From assembly GCF_020283565.1 (NCBI RefSeq), contig NC_060065.1:38180409-38244408 (forward strand): a stretch of 64,000 nucleotides of DNA, written 5' to 3'. The stretch is from Trifolium pratense. Taxonomy: Eukaryota > Streptophyta > Magnoliopsida > Fabales > Fabaceae. The notes beneath the pieces were generated by a model. It saw only the letters and a list, made by a program, of their open reading frames with translations, was not told the origin of the DNA and searched no databases. Position 1 is the stretch's first letter. Each line of letters begins with the position of its first letter. This document shows positions 1 to 10,508 of this stretch, piece by piece. The translations under genes were made by a program, and so were the position numbers.

Positions 1-325
1 TTCTTATTTAAGAATCGGTTCCTATTAAGAATTCAAAAGTGTACTGCTCTAATGATAGATCTTATTAAGAACTGATTCTTAATAGTATAAGATCCACCAT
101 TGGAGATGGTCTAAGTTTCTAGGAAGAGGTAAAGTTGCATTTGTCTGGTGGGTTTACCCGAATGGCACATGATAGATTAACTTATTAAATTATAGCCGAA
201 AGATATAATTAAAATCTATGGTCGACAATTGGTGTAACAATTTTAATACCAAGGATATTAAAGTAATTTTAAATTTTTTCGGTGGTGACCATTGCCCAGC
301 CTAGGCCCGTACCAACGCATGCACT
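1..325. other. AT-rich non-coding, MITE-like debris
   Basis: No gene is visible. The first ~115 bases contain partly inverted segments around the words aagaatcggttcctattaag and aagaactgattcttaatag, then a phrase (ccaccattggagatggtcta) of the kind found at the ends of plant MITEs. This is probably the right half of a small inverted-repeat element whose left end lies outside the window. Bases 304-325 belong to the first copy of a duplicated flank that recurs near 1218. Confidence 0.35.
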
Positions 326-837
326 TAGGGATGACAATGGGTGCCCATGAGTGAAGGTTTTGCAATCCACGTCAAAAATAAACACCCAAACACAAAGGTT
401 ATTTGGGTGGCAAATCAAAACTCACGCTCACGCCAATTGAGTTCGGGCTTTTCCACCCAAACCAAAAACCCATAGTTAAAACACGCATAATTAATTAATT
501 ACCTACCAAAACTCGGCCCGAATTATTTTTGATAAAATGACAAAGTACAAATACAAACAAATGACAAAATAACATAGTTTAACATAATTTGCAAATGACA
601 AAATACAATACAAAATATCAAAGTTCAACATAATATATATACATAGATTTAATTAGATAATTTCACATATATTTGAATGGGTGCATGGATTTCGGGTGTG
701 AGTTTGAGTGTTTCCAAACCCACGCCCATAGTTTCGGGTGTCATCCAAACTCAAACTCAGTTAACTCGAGTTTCGCCCATTGACTTGAGTTTGAGTTCGG
801 GTGGGCCTGTCGAGTTTGAATTTTCCTGTCATCTCTA
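326..837. mobile_element. Non-autonomous hAT-like element, 512 bp
   Basis: The left end reads TAGGGATGACAATGGG and the right end, reverse-complemented, reads TAGAGATGACAGG, which is an imperfect terminal inverted repeat. The flanking octamers catgcact (318-325) and cctacact (838-845) match at 6 of 8 positions, as expected for a decayed 8-bp hAT target duplication. The interior is rich in words such as gggtgtgagtttgagt in both orientations and has no reading frame. A second genomic copy of the flank (near 1218-1245) lacks the element and resembles an empty site. The same family terminus occurs at the right edge of the window (63952). Confidence 0.7.
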
Positions 838-960
838 CCTACACTTGGACTAATTTCAACTACATGCATTAATTTTCGTGTTTTTTTTTTCTTTCTCTTT
901 CTCTCCTACCAAACAAGTCCATAAGATTTGCTCTGAATTTGAATTATTTATTATTATTAT
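838..960 (+). repeat. Copy A of a duplicated flank
   Basis: With 304-325 this forms a segment split by the hAT-like insertion. Shared words with copy B (1218-1470) are gcccgtaccaacgcatg, atgcattaatttt and the run from ctcctaccaaacaagtccat through gatttgctctgaatttga. The order is conserved, so this is a direct duplication of roughly 250 bp of host sequence, not a transposon family. Confidence 0.7.
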
Positions 961-1217
961 TAGGCTTAAATATGCAAAAGGTCCCTGTACTTACGGGTCA
1001 TCTGAGTTTTAGTCCCTGCATTTGGAAAAAAAACAAAACACACGCAATCAAACCGCCGGTTTCGGAAAACCGTCGGTTCAGCGGTTTTTCTGGTTTTTAG
1101 TGGTTCATTCCGGTTTAACTACATGTCCGGTCCAACATTTAAACCAGACCGGAGACCCATCCGGTTCACGGTTTGACCGGTCCAACCGGCCGATTTGGTC
1201 TGGTTTTTAAAACACTG
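961..1217. repeat. Repeat fragments, including a CCGGTC-rich hAT-like terminus
   Basis: Bases 961-1020 look like the beginning of a common legume repeat (taggcttaaatatgc, ggtccctgtac). Bases ~1031-1217 are rich in ccggtt/accgg words and end in tttttaaaacactg, which matches the CAGTG-type termini of small hAT-related elements. The matching left terminus is not visible, so this is treated as a fragment. The reading frame that crosses it has no protein-like features. Confidence 0.45.
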
Positions 1218-1470
1218 AGCCCGTACCAACGCATGGACTAATATTTTTTATTTTTTTTGGTCTCGGAAGAAGTGATAATCCACTAAAATTAAACTCACAA
1301 ATAATTGTGAAATTCCGGGTTCGAACCCGGGTCACGGCGTCCGGCCTAACAATTTTAGCATTTTTGCGGGTCTAATTATATAATTATATGCATTAATTTT
1401 TATTGACTCCTACCAAACAAGTCCATAAGATTTGCTCTGAATTTGAAATATTTATTATTTTTTTAAAATT
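1218..1470 (+). repeat. Copy B of the duplicated flank
   Basis: It repeats the order of words seen at 304-325 plus 838-960: gcccgtaccaacgcatg, gactaat, atgcattaatttt, ctcctaccaaacaagtccat, gatttgctctgaatttga. It lacks the hAT-like element of copy A but carries its own insertion at ~1244-1380. Confidence 0.7.
1244..1380 (-). mobile_element. Possible SINE-like insertion with a tRNA B-box
   Basis: Relative to copy A, copy B has about 137 extra bases. They contain ccgggttcgaacccgg, a palindrome that matches the pol III B-box GGTTCGAnnCC, next to ccggacgccgtgaccc on the minus strand. This arrangement resembles the tRNA-related head of plant SINEs. I could not identify a convincing A-box or a target-site duplication, so the class is tentative. 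Confidence 0.35.
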
Positions 1471-2472
1471 GAAGTTTAAATTAGGTGTGTGTATTATGAG
1501 GCAGCCTATAAATAATCTAAAAAAGCGTGCGCTATTCAGATCTTCTTCACCAAAGTTTTCATCATCTCCCCTTCGTCAAACCCTAACCTTGCCGTAATAA
1601 AAAAAAACCCCTAACCTTCCCATCCACCCAAACCCAGCCACCGCGCCGCCGCTCCTCCAGTGACAACCACAGCCACCGTCTCCTCTCTCTCTCTCTCCGA
1701 AACTAAAGGGAATAAAAGAGAAAATCAAAATTCTAGGTTAATTGTTCAATTTTTTCCTTTTCTAATTGGTAATTTCTTCTTCTTTTATTCATTATTTATT
1801 GTCCAATTTGTTGTTATTGTTGTTGGAACACTGAACAGGAATAAGGACGTTGTTGTTGATGATGTTGTTGTTGTTGATGATTCAAACTAAATAAGGATTT
1901 TGTTGTTTTTTTTACGGTAAAAGATTTTAATGATATTTCTAGAATTATATCCTATATTCTCTTAATTTTATTTGGAGGAAAAATGATATGCTCTACTATA
2001 AAATAGTTTTATGCTGTCGAGCAATCACAACCATATTTTCTGTGTTTGGTGAATTTAGCTTTTGTAACTGCAAAATGACAAGTGGGTAGTTATTATTATT
2101 TTTTTGAATAGAAGTGGCTTTTTATTATAATTTTTAAAAAATCATACATAGATATAATACAGGTAAATATGGAATAAAATATAAAATTAAGAGGCTATTT
2201 GAAATAGGCCGTTTATTATAATTTTCAAAAAATCATAAATAAACCTATAAGCTTGTAGGCTATTTTGAAATAGCATCTCAAAAAATGCTATAAGCCCGAC
2301 GCTAACTTCTGGGGCTTATAAAAAAAAAGAGGCTAACTTATGGGGCTTACCAAACACATCTAACTTATTGTTGGTTATTTATTACTTCAAAAAATGCGAC
2401 TTTTTTAAGCATCTAAAAAGTATTTAGATGATATTGATTAATTAGAATATAACCTTTTATTTATGTTAGTTA
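1471..2472. other. Upstream region of the serpin gene
   Basis: AT-rich sequence with a CT-rich stretch at 1680-1705 and an imperfect gttgtt/gatgat run at ~1808-1885. Between 2090 and 2400 there are short inverted and repeated words (aaaaaatcata.atag, gaggcta..t.gggctta) suggesting an old small transposon. No gene is visible. Confidence 0.4.
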
Positions 2473-2482
2473 CACTATAAAT
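2473..2482 (+). promoter_or_regulatory. Candidate TATA box of the serpin gene
   Basis: The sequence cactataaataac lies about 155-165 bases upstream of the chosen serpin start codon. It is the best TATA-like match in the proximal region. In AT-rich DNA such matches also occur by chance, so this is a candidate only. Confidence 0.35.
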
Positions 2483-2636
2483 AACTATTTTTGAAGTTGT
2501 TGATTGTATTTGTAATTTAAATAGATGATGTTCTCTTAAAAAATTGAAATTTTTATTAAGGGTCCATTTTAATACTTCCAAAATGTCAGGACCTTCTCCG
2601 GCTATCCCCTCTCATTCAAGAATCAGAACAACTACA

Positions 2637-3972
2637 ATGGATCTCAAAAAATCAGTAAGGTGCCAAGAAGATGTTGCACTCACCATCACAAAGCATTTAC
2701 TCTTAAAACAAGATTTTCAGCAAAAGAACCTTGTCTTTTCTCCCTTGTCTCTCTTTGTTGTTCTTAGCGTCGTGGCAGCTGGATCAGAAGGCCATTCTCT
2801 CGACCAACTTCTTTCCTTCCTTCAATTTGACTCCATTGACAATCTAATTGCATTCTTCTCTCAACTCGTTGCTCTGTTCTCTGACGATCGTATGTGTTTT
2901 ATCAATGGAATGTGGGCTGATGAATCAATTCCCCTCTCTCATTCTTTTAAACAACTTGTGGCCACTCATTACAACACCACTTTGGCTTCAGTTGATTTTA
3001 AGACTAAGGTACGTACTATCACTTTCACTTTCATATTATACATACATCTTAAAGGGAATTCCGCTTATGCGGTGTTTTTGTTTGTTTTGTAGCTACTCTT
3101 TAATTCCTCCAACCAAACATTATGGAAATGTTTCTCAAGAAAACTATTCATTTTGATTTTGATTTTGATGTTTTTTGAAGGGTGGTCAAGCATGTCGTGA
3201 CGTTAATTTGTGGGTTGAGAAAGAGACAAATGGCCTTATCACAAAGCTTCTTCATCCTAGTATGGTAAGCAATTCAACCGAACTTGTCTTTGCAAATGCA
3301 TTGTGCTTCAACGGTGTATGGGAACACATGTTTATGCCTATATCAGTTCCGGCTGGTTTTCACCTCTTAAATGGCACCAAAGTCATTGCTCCCTTCATGC
3401 TTAGCAAGCAGAGGGAGCACTTTATTGGTATTTTTGATGGTTTCAAAGTACTACGTCTTTCTTATAAACAAGGCAGGGATGAAACTCTTCGGTTCTCCAT
3501 GTACATTTTCCTTCCGAATGCAAAAGATGGACTTTTGGCATTAATTGAAAAGCTAGCTTCAGAATCTGATTTTTTGAAAGACAAGTTCCCTCAGCGGAAA
3601 GTGGAAGTACGTCGATTTACTATTCCAAAATTCAAGATTTCTTTTTCATTTGAAGCTTCTAATGTTCTGCACGAGTTGGGAATGATTTCACCTTTCGTTC
3701 TCACAAAAGTGGTAGAGGGAATGAACCCTCCTTTGGGCGTGGAAAGCATATATCACAATGCTTTCATTGAGGTAAATGAAAAAGGCACCATAGCTTCAGC
3801 AAACACAATTATGCGGGCAGCAAGAGGTAAACGTTGTGCCACCCCTACAGACTTTGTAGCTGACCACCCTTTCCTCTTCTTAATTAGAGAAGATTTCAGC
3901 GGAACAATTCTCTTTATTGGTCAGGTTCTCAATCCTCTTGATGGTGCAAATGAACCTACGATTAGCAAATAG
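2637..3972 (+). CDS. LR-type plant serpin (serine/cysteine protease inhibitor), two exons
   Basis: Exon 1 is 2637-3008 and exon 2 is 3181-3972, joined across a 172-bp GT..AG intron in phase 0, giving 387 residues, the usual plant serpin length with the usual single intron. The start is the ATG at 2637 (MDLKKSVRCQEDVAL), which fits the family N-terminus; an in-frame ATG 93 bases upstream would only add an atypical leader. The C-terminal half carries the serpin signature FVADHPFLFLI followed by the RED.SGTILFIGQVLNP strand. Serpins trap proteases by insertion of a cleaved reactive-centre loop; plant members act in the cytosol or apoplast on cysteine and serine proteases. The hinge here reads EKGTIASANT instead of an alanine-rich EEGTEAAAAT-like hinge, and the bait region contains MRAARGKR in place of the usual Leu-Arg. 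Fold and family are certain; inhibitory activity and target are uncertain. Confidence 0.93.
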
Positions 3973-5700
3973 CATCTTTCTAGCTTGCATATTGGTGGAA
4001 CTCAATCTCATTTAGAAAGGTTAGGGACGGAGCTAGCAGAGGCCTACATTTTTTAATTTTCGTTTAATACTAATTTATTATTTTGTCAAAAAATATATTA
4101 TTCTATTATTATTAGTTTAATTTTTCTTTTGGTCCCTCTATTTTATTAAACTCGTGAGAATGAACTTAATGATAAAATATCACTTAAGACTAAAAATTGA
4201 TTTTTTTAAATGTAAAAGTCACAATTTTTATGAAAAAAATTTGCATGATTTGATATCAAAATTTCAATAAATGTGAAAATAGAAGGGGTAAAAAGTTTAA
4301 AAGTAGTCATTACCAAAATCAAACAACAATTGACATTTTGAATGTTTGGGTTCAATACTGCCAATTTTTAAAGCTAGAACATGTATTATCCTCCTATTTA
4401 AATTTTTTCGGCGGGATTGAATGTGCTTAGAAATTGGAAGATGAGCTGTTTAGTAGATACTAAATTATGTCTTTTTCTTACTAAATTATGTAATTTTTTT
4501 TCTGTTATTATTTAAGTGGAGAAGGGCACAATAAAAGAAAGCTGAGAGTTGGATTTATATTTAGGGTCATATCATTAAAATACTACAATTCTGCAAGTAA
4601 TGTTTACACAAACGCATCATAAAAACATGAGATAAATTGATTAATAATACCAACAATGAATTTGTACAAGTGTCAAGGGTTTTGAGTTCCTTAAGCAAGT
4701 AGTTAGGCTTTGATTTCTACCTCTTATGTATGAAAAAAAAATTGGTTGAAAGGTAAATATTCACAGGCACTCTGATCGACATTGGTTGAGATTGGTCACC
4801 ATTTGTGAATCTAAGTATTTGTCCTAATTCTGATCAATTTAGAAAGGCAAATAGCAACTTAGAATTATTGTCCAAAGTTGAACCATGCTGACTCTTTACA
4901 CCTCTAACCTTCAGTACATAATTCACATTTTTTACATTAGCAAGAAACGCATTGTGAGGGAAAACCCTCTGCTTTGCATATCTTCCAAAATCAAATTCTC
5001 CTTCAAAAATTACATAAAACCAAACTCATTGATAAAGATACCATAAAGGACTGGACTAGGGCTCACTTTGTTTTCTACCATCTTATATTTAAATCCAAAT
5101 ATACTTTTTTTATCTTAAACTATGCACAACTTATTAATCATGCCATTGTAAGTAACAACACCGGGTAAAACTCACTGCTCATCAATTTAAGAACAGTTTA
5201 TTCAACACTACAACCCTTAAAATATTGACTAGTAGACAACAGCAAATGTTGGAAAATGAGAAGTGAAAGGTGCAGAAGAGAAAGAGGGAGAAGACAGAAG
5301 AGAGTTGGCCTATGGGGAGAAATAAGGTTAGGAGGAAGAGAACCGTCAATTTGATCCTTAATTGGGATATTTGCATCATGCGATGTAGAACCCAGATCAA
5401 GTGCTACCTCACCCACGTATTATTGTAGAATAACGAAAACAATAAACTTTAATGGCGGGAGCCGCCACGCATCATCCTCGTAGAATAACAAGCCACCGTG
5501 AAGATAATGTAAGCATAGAGACCAGATGTAATGTATATGTAGAAATTCATCTAACCAGTTGTCAATAACGATCTTGATCATTTTTTATTTTTATCTAAAC
5601 ATCTAATGGTAAATTTTGATTTCACATTGGTTATTTTTATATTTTCACTCATCCAAAATATTGTAATTTATAACGAGTAACATAAAAGAGAACATAACAA
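3973..5700. other. Intergenic, no gene seen
   Basis: AT-rich sequence after the serpin stop codon. No splice-consistent coding segment or recognisable transposon end was found. Short open frames at 4974-5168 and 5182-5416 have no family resemblance and are treated as chance. Confidence 0.5.
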
Positions 5701-7205
5701 ATTAAATCAATCTCTATTCACAGAAAATTCAAATATTTGAAAGAAAGTGGAAATATGCTGTTGGTTCCCAGAAAGGAAAAAAAGTAATCCTTAAACAGCT
5801 TTCCCGTTTGACATTTGGGTTGCTTCAGCATAATCATGGCATTGAATAACCAGAAACACCCACTTGTTACACAACAGCTGCAGATGTTAAATGAAGCATC
5901 CACACAACCTGAATATCTGATTTGAGAGAGGAGGAAATGTGCATCAGGCCATATAAACATCATGTTACCCCCCGTAGAGGACATATATCCATCACAAATC
6001 TCAGACTGCATAATATAAGATGAATAATAATATATGCACAATTAAATACCTGTTTCAAAGTGTTAACAACACTCTGGGAATACACACTCGACAGTGAAGT
6101 GGTATACAAATTTAGCCCAAAGATGAGCTTCGAAGACAGCCAACTTCTCATGAGTATCAAAAGTGGGTCTTGGAGCGCTTGATGTTAGAAAAATAATCAA
6201 ACAAAATAAGCAACCAGTCAGGTAAAATGAAATCGCCAGAAGTCCATGCAGACTTCAGATGCTGGGAGTGAAACATGGTCAGAAAATCTATATTGAAATT
6301 TTCAGAGTTAATATCAACAGAAATTGAATGCAATTATTTGCAACTAGCAGAGACTGAGTTAATAATGACAGCTCCCATTCTAAGAGTCAAATGAATTGAA
6401 ACATTCACAGTAACCTATTAAATAATTTGCAAACCATGAGTTCAAAATGAAAAGTTTTTAAAACACAAGATACAAAAAAAAAACAAAATGCTGGGGGGAA
6501 ATGGAACCTAAGAAATCTTATCCTTCAAAAATCAATCAGACCTACCCTATTTGTGTCTCTTGAGATTTGAGAAGAACCAAAGAAACCAATCCACATATAA
6601 TTAAGCTAAAAATAATATATGATTACCACCTAAAAAAGACTAGAACAACAATAATAACCTGTGATCACAGTGATTAAGCTATTACAAATTGCTGGCAGAG
6701 TGAGGAACTTGGTCATTAAGGTCAAATTCAGACAATGAGAAGCCCAGTAGTAGCTTTAAGTCAAAAGAGGTAGGGATAAAAAGGGACAAGCACAAGGTTG
6801 CCCTGCTTATAGTGCCCAGTTCCAACTGGAAAACTACAGTTGCATATTTGCAAAATACCATCAAACAAAAACATAACTAGTGCCCACTGCCTTCAACATA
6901 ATAATTACTGTTTAGAACTGTACAAACTTCATATTAAAAGAGTTGTCCAAATTGACACAAGATCTAATTTTGCTCACAACTCATTTTTGACAGCATTGAA
7001 ATTCGGTGCATAAATTTTGTATCATATAATGTGATGGCAACCATAAAGAAAGGTGTAGCATATTGCATACATCAGCGCTGAACTGCATTCTTCAGGAAAT
7101 TTGTCATGGAGGATCTTTAGTTCCCAACTCAACGATGTGTGCGCAAACAGGATCTTGCAATAGGTCAAAATGATGTCAGCTGGAGTGTCAAAAAATATCA
7201 GCCAT
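5701..7205. other. Region downstream (3') of the kinase gene fragment
   Basis: This stretch follows the kinase stop codon on the minus strand. It is less AT-rich than much of the window and may hold 3' untranslated or former downstream sequence of that gene. Minus-strand open frames near 5718-6160 and 6682-6864 lack recognisable domains. Confidence 0.4.
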
Positions 7206-9416
7206 TTATGAAACTGTTCTCCCATAAGAAATAGATGCAATATAGAGGTTCTTTGCCCATTTTTCCTGCAGCGAAAATATATCAAATAAGCATGTAGTAA
7301 CGTTGATTAACAATAAATACATGAAAATCGGGCACTATTTTCACCTTAACATGAGTACTAGGAAAATCAGATGTGCGGAGCGTTTCTTGAGTTTCATCAG
7401 GTGGTTTTCTTCTCGGGACACTTAAAATAAAAGCAGCTTGATCAGGCGTCGCGGCAGTTGCAGTAATGCGATAATTGTTTTCCCACCTTCGATGAATACC
7501 TTCACTAGGGTACAGGAAATCAAGTTCCACAACCTAGCATCAAGTTTAGAGAAAAAAATACGTACATCAGATAGAATTCATCACTGTCACAAGATTTTCA
7601 ATCTAAAACATACAGAAAAAAAAACCTGGTCTGAAAATCCAGCACCACGGGACATTACAATTGCCCATCTACTGCCAGCAGTGGCCATAGCAGTGACATA
7701 AAATCCTTCTCTCCATTTTTTGTTGATCCACTTAAATGGAAATGAGTCACTGACTTTATAGGATTGTTGAGTGTATTGGGTCCCTATAAGGAAAGGCAGA
7801 TCACCAATAAAAATGAGACAAATTTAAACACGGCACACTGGTCAAATTATGCAAAGCATTTCATCATCAAATTCAAGCTAACTATAGCCATCCCAAATAT
7901 ATAATGTACCAAGAATAGGACTTTAACCTTTTGACATTACAACCAATGAGGACCCATTACTAGCTCCAGCTATGGCACTGATGTAATAATTCTTATCCCA
8001 CTGTTCCATAATCCATTCCTGTAAAACAGATTCGAGATTTGTCAAACTCAGTGTTATCAAATAACAGTCATGGCGGCGCCATTGTGGGTATCAGTGGCAG
8101 TTTTAGGCTATCAGCCATGGCCCATTTTGGCCAATATTGCGGGATTTTCTGCCATACTCCAATATGGCAGCCGGTATGGCGGAATTTTGGCTCTAAGCCA
8201 CGGTCCGCCATCGACAACACTGGTCAAATTGTATAAACTTCAAAATGACATACAATACAAAATATTTAATATAATATAACATAAACAAACATATCACTAA
8301 AATTAGATACATTGGATAATAGCACAACTGAAACATAAAAATTAATCAACCTTGTGAAGAAAACTGGAAGAGAGTTCATAAACTTGTGCTGTGAAACCAG
8401 TGCCTGCATCCATAATGAGCGCCCAAAGATTCGCACAAGAAGCCACACTGCTAATAAATAAACCATCTTCATTTCCTTTTACAATGTGTTGGGAAAGCCG
8501 CTCATCAGACACATTGTAATGATACCTACGCCAAAATATAAAAAGTTAAAACCGGGAAAACTAGACATCAACAGCAAAATATCTTGTCATGTCAGCACAA
8601 AACCTTTGTTTCATTGGTCTACGAGCATTATAAACACTAATCCACTGTGTTGCTGGCAGTCCCATTCGGACCTTCTTCTTTGGTTGTTCATCGTCATCCT
8701 CTTCCATGATCAATCGTCCTCTCTTTTGCCCAACCTGACATATGAGCTTCACAACACAAACCCATTGAAGGTTTTTAAGAGTTGGGCTCTGAATCAACAA
8801 ATGATAGAACACATCTAAAGTGTAATAGAGTACGTACCTTCTGAGCACCCTCGGTATTTAGTGGCCTAATGGCGGGATTTGGACCCACAATTCCATCAAA
8901 AAGGGATATATATTTAGCATAATTTGGTTCTTCATCATACTTCAAATTCACTACATATTCAACAAACTGCCGGAAAGGGGCAGGACAAAAACAACACAAA
9001 GCTTCGGGAGAAGTTGCCATCTTTTTCTTGCAGACAAGAAATCCTTTATTTTCTCCCTGTAACAAACTGTTTCATAAGAATCGTGCTTTTATTTTAGTAA
9101 TAGCAATAAAATAATTAATTTTAAACAAGATAACCTGATATCCTTGCCAAGGTAACCGACCACGAAGAAGGAAGACAAGTGTGTAAGCAAGAGATTCTAA
9201 GTCATCTCTCCTGCTACCTGTTCTACCAAGATGTGCATGCACACTGGCATAACGAACTGTGCCCCTGCGCAAAAATATGATACACAGAATTAGTCAAAAC
9301 CCACAAATTAAATTAAATAAGGTTTATAGAAGTTAAATAAAGAACTGACCTAAATACATCTGGGCGTTGATCATATTCAACATGAAGGCCAGTTGAACTA
9401 TCACGCCACCGAGTTG
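7206..9416 (-). pseudogene. 5'-truncated MUT9-like / casein kinase I-like protein kinase gene
   Basis: Nine exons on the minus strand join in frame: 9416-9350, 9264-9135, 9056-8838, 8746-8604, 8525-8351, 8018-7928, 7783-7626, 7533-7345 and 7265-7206. All internal borders are GT/AG. They encode about 409 residues ending in YIASISYGRTVS. Diagnostic stretches are [63 protein letters not shown] and [13 protein letters not shown]. These belong to the plant MLK/PPK nuclear kinases, which are casein kinase I relatives of about 700 residues. Known members phosphorylate histone H3 and photoreceptor-pathway proteins. The fragment starts just after the expected DLGL motif, so the ATP-binding lobe, catalytic loop and metal-binding residues are missing. 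The intron before the first exon is cut at ~9440, where copia sequence begins. No premature stop or frameshift was found. It is called a pseudogene because the catalytic half and promoter are absent; a truncated transcript is possible. Confidence 0.92.
8049..8222. mobile_element. 174-bp hAT-type MITE inside a kinase intron
   Basis: Termini CAGTGTTATC and, reverse-complemented, CAGTGTTGTC form the inverted repeat. Flanks gtcaaact (8041-8048) and gtcaaatt (8223-8230) are an 8-bp target duplication with one mismatch. The interior has repeated atggcgg/ccgccat and ccaatat words and no coding capacity. It lies in the intron between the exons ending at 8351 and starting at 8018, leaving the splice sites intact. 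Confidence 0.8.
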
Positions 9417-9448
9417 CTGTGTCAAATAAATGGGAGTCAGGTCAGTAA

Positions 9449-10210
9449 CAAATGATGGATTGTAATCCAGCTAACACTCCAATGGAAACTGCATCAAATC
9501 TGAATGCTGATGATGAAGGCAAATCTGTGAATAGCACTCACTTGGTAGGAAGCCTTAGATATGCTTGCAATTCAAGGCCAGATATATGTCATAGTGTAGG
9601 GATTGTCAGCAGATTTATGCAATCACCTAAACTGTCACATATGCAAGCAGTGAAGAGAATCCTAAGATACCTACAGGGCACAATTGACTATGGTGTTTTG
9701 TACACCAAAACAGATGAGAACCAAAAGAAGCTTGTTGGTTATTGTGACTCTGACTGGTCAGGTGATAAAGTTGAAAGAAGAAGCACAATGGGATACATCT
9801 TCACATTGTTCAATTGTCCAATCTCATGGAGTTCAAAAAAGCAAAGTGTAGTTGCCTTATCCACATGTGAAGCAGAATACATTTCTGCCTGCAATGCTGC
9901 TTGCCAAGGAATCTGGTTGCTAGCATTACTGCAGGAAATGAAGATTAATATTGAACAGGAAGTAGAGCTAATGGTTGACAACAAATCAGCCATTAATTTG
10001 GCCAAAAACCCTATAGCTCATGGAAGAAGCAAACATATAGAAACAAAGTTTCACTTTTTGAGAGATCAAGTTACAAAGGGGAAGATCAAAATGACTTACT
10101 GCAACACAGAAAAGCAAATGGCAGATGTGCTCACTAAGCCATTGAAGATTGATAGATTCAAGGATTTAAGAAGAATGATGAATGTTCAAAGCCTTGGGAC
10201 TTTGAATTAA
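9449..10210 (+). pseudogene. Copia pol C-terminus: end of reverse transcriptase plus RNase H
   Basis: The open frame translates to the last part of copia Pol. It starts with the MMDCNPANTPME segment that follows the RT thumb and passes through LVGSLRYA..RPDI. The RNase H domain shows GYCDSDWSGD, STCEAEYIS and VDNKSAINLAKNP, and the frame ends with the C-terminal ADVLTKPL motif. The acidic RNase H residues in these motifs are all present and there is no internal stop. An in-frame TAA (9446-9448) lies immediately before, at the junction, so this is a severed piece, not an independent gene. The youthful reading frame suggests that the truncation is recent. Confidence 0.9.
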
Positions 10211-10217
10211 AGGGGTG

Positions 10218-10508
10218 TGTTGAGAATAATTCAAAGTTAGTGAAAATTGAGTTAGTTTGGTTGTTACAAAAGCTGTTACTTGCTTTACAAGTAAAACAGA
10301 ATTAGTTAGTGTGTAGGTTAGTTAGTTGAGTTAACTGCTATGTTAATAAGTAACCATAGTTGGTTAATGCTAACTCATTGGTTTTGTGTATAAAAACCAT
10401 ACTACACCATTGTAAAGTGACATCAATTGATCATTAATGAAGTTACCCCCTTTCTCTCATTCTTTCTCACAATTTGTTCATTTACATTCATTGTTCATAG
10501 TTCTAACA
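10218..10508 (+). repeat. 3' LTR of the copia fragment (291 bp)
   Basis: It begins TGTTGAGAATAATTC and ends TTCTAACA (TG..CA), directly after the polypurine tract. A TATA-like tataaaaacc lies near 10388, followed by a plausible transcript start and a CT-rich stretch. No 5' LTR is present in the window to test divergence, and no target duplication can be assigned. Confidence 0.8.

Larger units (their letters stand above)
9441..10508 (+). mobile_element. 3' fragment of a Ty1/copia retrotransposon
   Basis: The fragment begins within the pol gene directly at the kinase intron breakpoint (~9440). It continues through the RNase H domain to a polypurine tract (aaaggggtg) and one LTR. The gag, protease, integrase and most of the reverse transcriptase region, plus the 5' LTR, are absent. 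It lies on the plus strand, opposite to the kinase gene, so its LTR promoter does not drive the kinase exons. Confidence 0.9.

Noticed and set aside
1318..1345. Functional tRNA gene suggested by the ggttcgaaccc B-box
   Set aside because: No cloverleaf arms, anticodon stem or A-box at proper spacing could be drawn; more like a SINE head.
2848..3156. Second open frame overlapping serpin exon 1
   Set aside because: It is a shadow in another frame of the serpin exon and runs through the intron; the serpin frame has clear family motifs.
9739..10005. Minus-strand frame in the copia RNase H region
   Set aside because: Antisense shadow of the copia coding sequence; no independent features.
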